Source: Jeotgalibacillus salarius
GTDB lineage: Bacteria; Bacillota; Bacilli; Bacillales; Jeotgalibacillaceae
Reading direction: 5' to 3'
Assembly: GCF_004405125.1 (NCBI RefSeq)
Contig: NZ_SORX01000006.1
Coordinates: 62,001 to 126,000, forward strand
DNA: 64,000 nucleotides
In this document: positions 61,273 to 64,000 of the stretch, one piece after another
Numbering within the stretch: the stretch's first letter is position 1
Layout: each line of letters starts with the position of its first letter
Program-made: the position numbers and the translations under genes
The notes under the pieces: model-generated
Databases searched by the model: none
What the model was told of the DNA's origin: nothing
What the model saw: only the letters and a program-made list of their open reading frames with translations

Positions 61273-64000
61273 GTGCTATCTAAATACATTTTACCCAGAT
61301 GGGTCATTTACATCATTCTGATCCTTTCAGGCGCAGCAAGTTTTTATTATATCCCTACATTATTCGGTATAGATTTTCTGATTGGATCTTTTTTAACCTT
61401 CCTTTTATATAGATTATTCGGTTTTAGAATCGCATTGATTCATTCAATGATTTTTGCTTTTGCGACCTATTATATATGGGGTCACTTCTATGGCTCTGCA
61501 GCAATGTTGATGGAGTTTCTGACAGTCATTCTCCTTTATAAAAAATATAAACAATCGCTTATAATGGCTGATATGATTTATTGGCTGACTTTGGGTATTC
61601 CATTCGTATTTGTAACCTATTACTATTTACTGGACCTCTCATTTGTCGATTCGCTCATTGTAGCGCTAAAAGATACTGTGAATGGCATTATTAATATTTT
61701 GCTTGCGAATTTATTACTTTTTATCGTCAGTTATTTTTTCTTTAAAAAGCATCGTCAAAAAATTCAACTAGAAGATGTTATTTTTCATACGATTTTAACT
61801 CTTTTCCTCATTCCTGCATTCACTATGCTTTTATTTGAAATGTCCAGTGATTCAGAAGATGTACAACAACAAATTCAGAGTGATTCACAGAAAGAGTACA
61901 CGGATGCACAGGATACGTTAAATATGTGGATGTATGAAGTCAGAACCGTTTTATCATCTCAGGGAAATTTTGTTTATTCTGCTGATGTCATTGAGGATGA
62001 ACTTTACCTGGCAACACTCAGCGAAGCTGTCTGGGGCGCTGATGAAATCGTCTTAATGGATAGCGATATGAATGTGATTGCAGACTATCCTGAGAATCGG
62101 TTAAACACTTTGAACGAATCGAATTATCCTGATTTTATGCCTAATCAGGTTCGCTATTCACCTTTTTACTTCGACGCAAATAATGATCCCTATGTAATCG
62201 CGACAATACCTTTAACAAAACCATCTGAATTTACGGATGAAGAAACATTGTATTTTGCAGTCAGTATAGAGATGAAGGAATGGGAAAATTTATATGGCAA
62301 TGACAGGCGTGTTACTGTCCATGACCAATCAGGTATGCGGATGGATGGAACAGCGAACCCTGATGATGATCCATTCTTTGAATCTATTCAGAGCACTTTT
62401 AATCAGGGAAACGAGGAGGAACTATCATTCTTATGGATGCCTTCTGACACAGATACAAAGATTTCAAGCTGGAAAAACGCAACGTATGTAACAATGGGCG
62501 AAAATGAAAATACGCCATGGACTGTGATATCGACTGTTAATACGGGCCCTTATCACAAGGAGTTGTTCACACAGCATCTCTACAGACTAATTTTTATATC
62601 TATTATACTTGCATTCAGTATTTTCCTATCAACAAAAATTACCAAAAAAATCTTACGTCCTATTCACGAGCTGGAATTAATCACAAAAAATCTGCCTGAA
62701 AGGGTTAAAGACAGTCAATCAATTGTATGGCCACGAACACGTTTAATTGATGTCCAGTTACTCATCATTAACTTTCGAAAGATGACCAGAAAACTATCTA
62801 AAGCGTTTGACGAAGTTTCTGACCAGCAAAATAAATTATCACGTTTAGCAAAGTTTGACCCTTTAACCAATCTGCAAAATCGTATGGGAATTGACGAAAG
62901 CTTTCAGGAACATATGAGTCCAGAAACAGCACTGGGCATAATGTTTATGGATTTAGATCACTTTAAAAAAGTAAATGATACACTTGGTCACGGAGTTGGA
63001 GACTTAGTGTTAGTAGAAGTTGCAAGTAAATTAATAGAAGTTTCAAGCGCAGAGACCACAGTCGGCAGACTAGGCGGCGATGAGTTTATTTTATTAGTAC
63101 CTGACACATCAGAAGAAGATTTGCGTAAGTTTTCATCTGCTATTCTTAAAGTGTTTAAATCACCTTTGAATATTGATGGACACATGATTGCCATTACACC
63201 AAGTATCGGTCTAGCGCTTGCACCGGATCACGGGACCGAATTGACTGAAGTGATGCAAAACGCAGACATTGCCTTGTATGAATCAAAACGTAATGGAAAG
63301 AATCAGGCAACGTTTTTTAATAACTATTTAAATATCGAAAATGAAAAGAACCAGATTTTCGAACAGAGATTACGCAATGCATTGAAAGAAAACCTTCTTA
63401 CGATTCATTATGATCCAATATACAAAAGAAATTCCGCTGATCTGACATCAGCAGCAGCTAAAATCACCTGGCCACATGGGGAAATGACAATTGCTCAATG
63501 GAGAACGCTGTCTAAGTCAGTACATTTGAGTAAAGAGCTTGGAAACTACATTGTGAATAAGGCAATTGCTGATGCAAGCAAACTTTCTAAAGAGGGGTAT
63601 CATATTGACATCATGCTGCCTTTGTTGATTGATCAGTGCTATGATCCTAAGTTTTTTACGTCGATTGAAAAATTGCTAAAAAAGTATGAAGTGAATGGTT
63701 GTGCTTTGCGATTTGTGCTAAGTGAACATATTCCACCTGCCGAAATGAGTTTTTTCAACGACCTGTTTAAACAGTTGAACCAGATTGGAATCAAAATTGT
63801 GTTAGATGAGTTTGGAGTAGGCTACAGTGCCTTACTATATATGAACGAGCTGCCAATCGATCAAATCAAAATTAATGCACAAGTCTTAGAAAAAAACGGA
63901 GAAAAGCAAGCTGCTGATCACATCGTCAAAGGTGTAATGTCGATTGCAGGATCAATGGGCTTGAAAACAATCGCGGTGAATATCAAAAATAAAAAACAGG
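61273..64000 (+). CDS. Membrane GGDEF protein with degenerate EAL, 5' part
   Basis: At least 909 residues, running past the window. GTG start at 61273 with AGAAGG 8 bases before. About seven N-terminal helices (1-195), an extracytoplasmic sensor region (about 200-440, FVYSADVIEDELYLATLSEAVWGADEIVLMDSDMNVIADY), one more helix (~443-460), a HAMP-like stretch, and GGDEF (about 530-690) with LGGDEFILLV at 600-609. The following EAL-type domain is degenerate: AAAKITW where EALLRW is expected, and LDEFGVGYS for DDFGTGYS. The product probably makes cyclic di-GMP; the EAL part would be a binding or regulatory module. It lacks the inhibitory RxxD site. Confidence 0.85.
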   Translation, partial: MLSKYILPRWVIYIILILSGAASFYYIPTLFGIDFLIGSFLTFLLYRLFGFRIALIHSMIFAFATYYIWGHFYGSAAMLMEFLTVILLYKKYKQSLIMADMIYWLTLGIPFVFVTYYYLLDLSFVDSLIVALKDTVNGIINILLANLLLFIVSYFFFKKHRQKIQLEDVIFHTILTLFLIPAFTMLLFEMSSDSEDVQQQIQSDSQKEYTDAQDTLNMWMYEVRTVLSSQGNFVYSADVIEDELYLATLSEAVWGADEIVLMDSDMNVIADYPENRLNTLNESNYPDFMPNQVRYSPFYFDANNDPYVIATIPLTKPSEFTDEETLYFAVSIEMKEWENLYGNDRRVTVHDQSGMRMDGTANPDDDPFFESIQSTFNQGNEEELSFLWMPSDTDTKISSWKNATYVTMGENENTPWTVISTVNTGPYHKELFTQHLYRLIFISIILAFSIFLSTKITKKILRPIHELELITKNLPERVKDSQSIVWPRTRLIDVQLLIINFRKMTRKLSKAFDEVSDQQNKLSRLAKFDPLTNLQNRMGIDESFQEHMSPETALGIMFMDLDHFKKVNDTLGHGVGDLVLVEVASKLIEVSSAETTVGRLGGDEFILLVPDTSEEDLRKFSSAILKVFKSPLNIDGHMIAITPSIGLALAPDHGTELTEVMQNADIALYESKRNGKNQATFFNNYLNIENEKNQIFEQRLRNALKENLLTIHYDPIYKRNSADLTSAAAKITWPHGEMTIAQWRTLSKSVHLSKELGNYIVNKAIADASKLSKEGYHIDIMLPLLIDQCYDPKFFTSIEKLLKKYEVNGCALRFVLSEHIPPAEMSFFNDLFKQLNQIGIKIVLDEFGVGYSALLYMNELPIDQIKINAQVLEKNGEKQAADHIVKGVMSIAGSMGLKTIAVNIKNKKQ

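Noticed and set aside
1..64000. tRNA, rRNA, riboswitch or T-box
   Set aside because: I found no cloverleaf-like or conserved riboswitch cores; I cannot run a covariance search.

Overview
The window looks like chromosomal DNA of an endospore-forming Bacillaceae/Planococcaceae-type Firmicute. The evidence is the cotJABC spore-coat operon, LysM and Gmad2 envelope proteins, strong AGGAGG-type ribosome binding sites, frequent TTG/GTG starts, GC content near 40 percent, a Zur box of Bacillus type, and several Bacilli-specific small membrane proteins. The genus cannot be fixed from the sequence alone; a Jeotgalibacillus-like or related halotolerant bacillus is my guess. No rRNA, tRNA, CRISPR array, prophage or intact insertion sequence was seen.

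Layout. 1-3 kb: an MMPL exporter with a secreted partner and a divergent TetR regulator; the exporter start is frameshifted. 3-5.6 kb: a class F sortase and its MPNTG-anchored, two-repeat surface protein. 5.8-13 kb: flavin monooxygenase, CDF metal exporter, S41 peptidase, formate/nitrite channel, amine oxidase. 13-15.4 kb: htpX and cotJABC. 15.4-24.3 kb: acetyltransferase, membrane transporter, small PLA2-like protein, LysM-NlpC/P60 hydrolase, Ca/Na antiporter, quinone reductase, and a Zur-controlled AdcA-ZinT zinc lipoprotein. 24.3-28 kb: ECF sigma factor with a DUF4179-type partner, and a PBP3-like transpeptidase. 28-32 kb: small membrane proteins, an XRE regulator with two palindromic operators, and a relic of a phosphotransferase gene. 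32-35 kb: a macrolide-resistance operon (ABC-F plus Mph) behind an attenuator with an ErmD-like RLR leader peptide. 35-41 kb: DinB, Nudix, GNAT, AIM24, RDD and aldo-keto reductase genes. 41.4-42.7 kb: hxlAB (ribulose monophosphate formaldehyde fixation). 42.7-45.7 kb: a GntR-ABC operon and a PadR-DUF1048 operon. 45.8-53.7 kb: LysM/Gmad2 protein, pentapeptide-repeat protein, PPK2, membrane proteins, EamA exporter, rifampin ADP-ribosyltransferase, DinB. 53.9-57 kb: SsuBCA-like ABC transporter with a SCO1 gene. 57-61 kb: an AT-rich patch with an MFS exporter, its ArsR-like regulator, two small genes and a decayed uvrX, bracketed by two copies of the 3' end of the SCO1 gene. 61.3 kb to the end: a large membrane GGDEF protein with a degenerate EAL domain, cut by the window edge.

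The main themes are envelope maintenance, metal homeostasis and antibiotic defence (ABC-F, Mph, Arr, pentapeptide protein, two drug-type exporters). The features most worth follow-up are the RLR leader attenuator, two intergenic arrays with a 21-bp period, a family of about 110-bp double palindromes, and the relic island at 57-61 kb.
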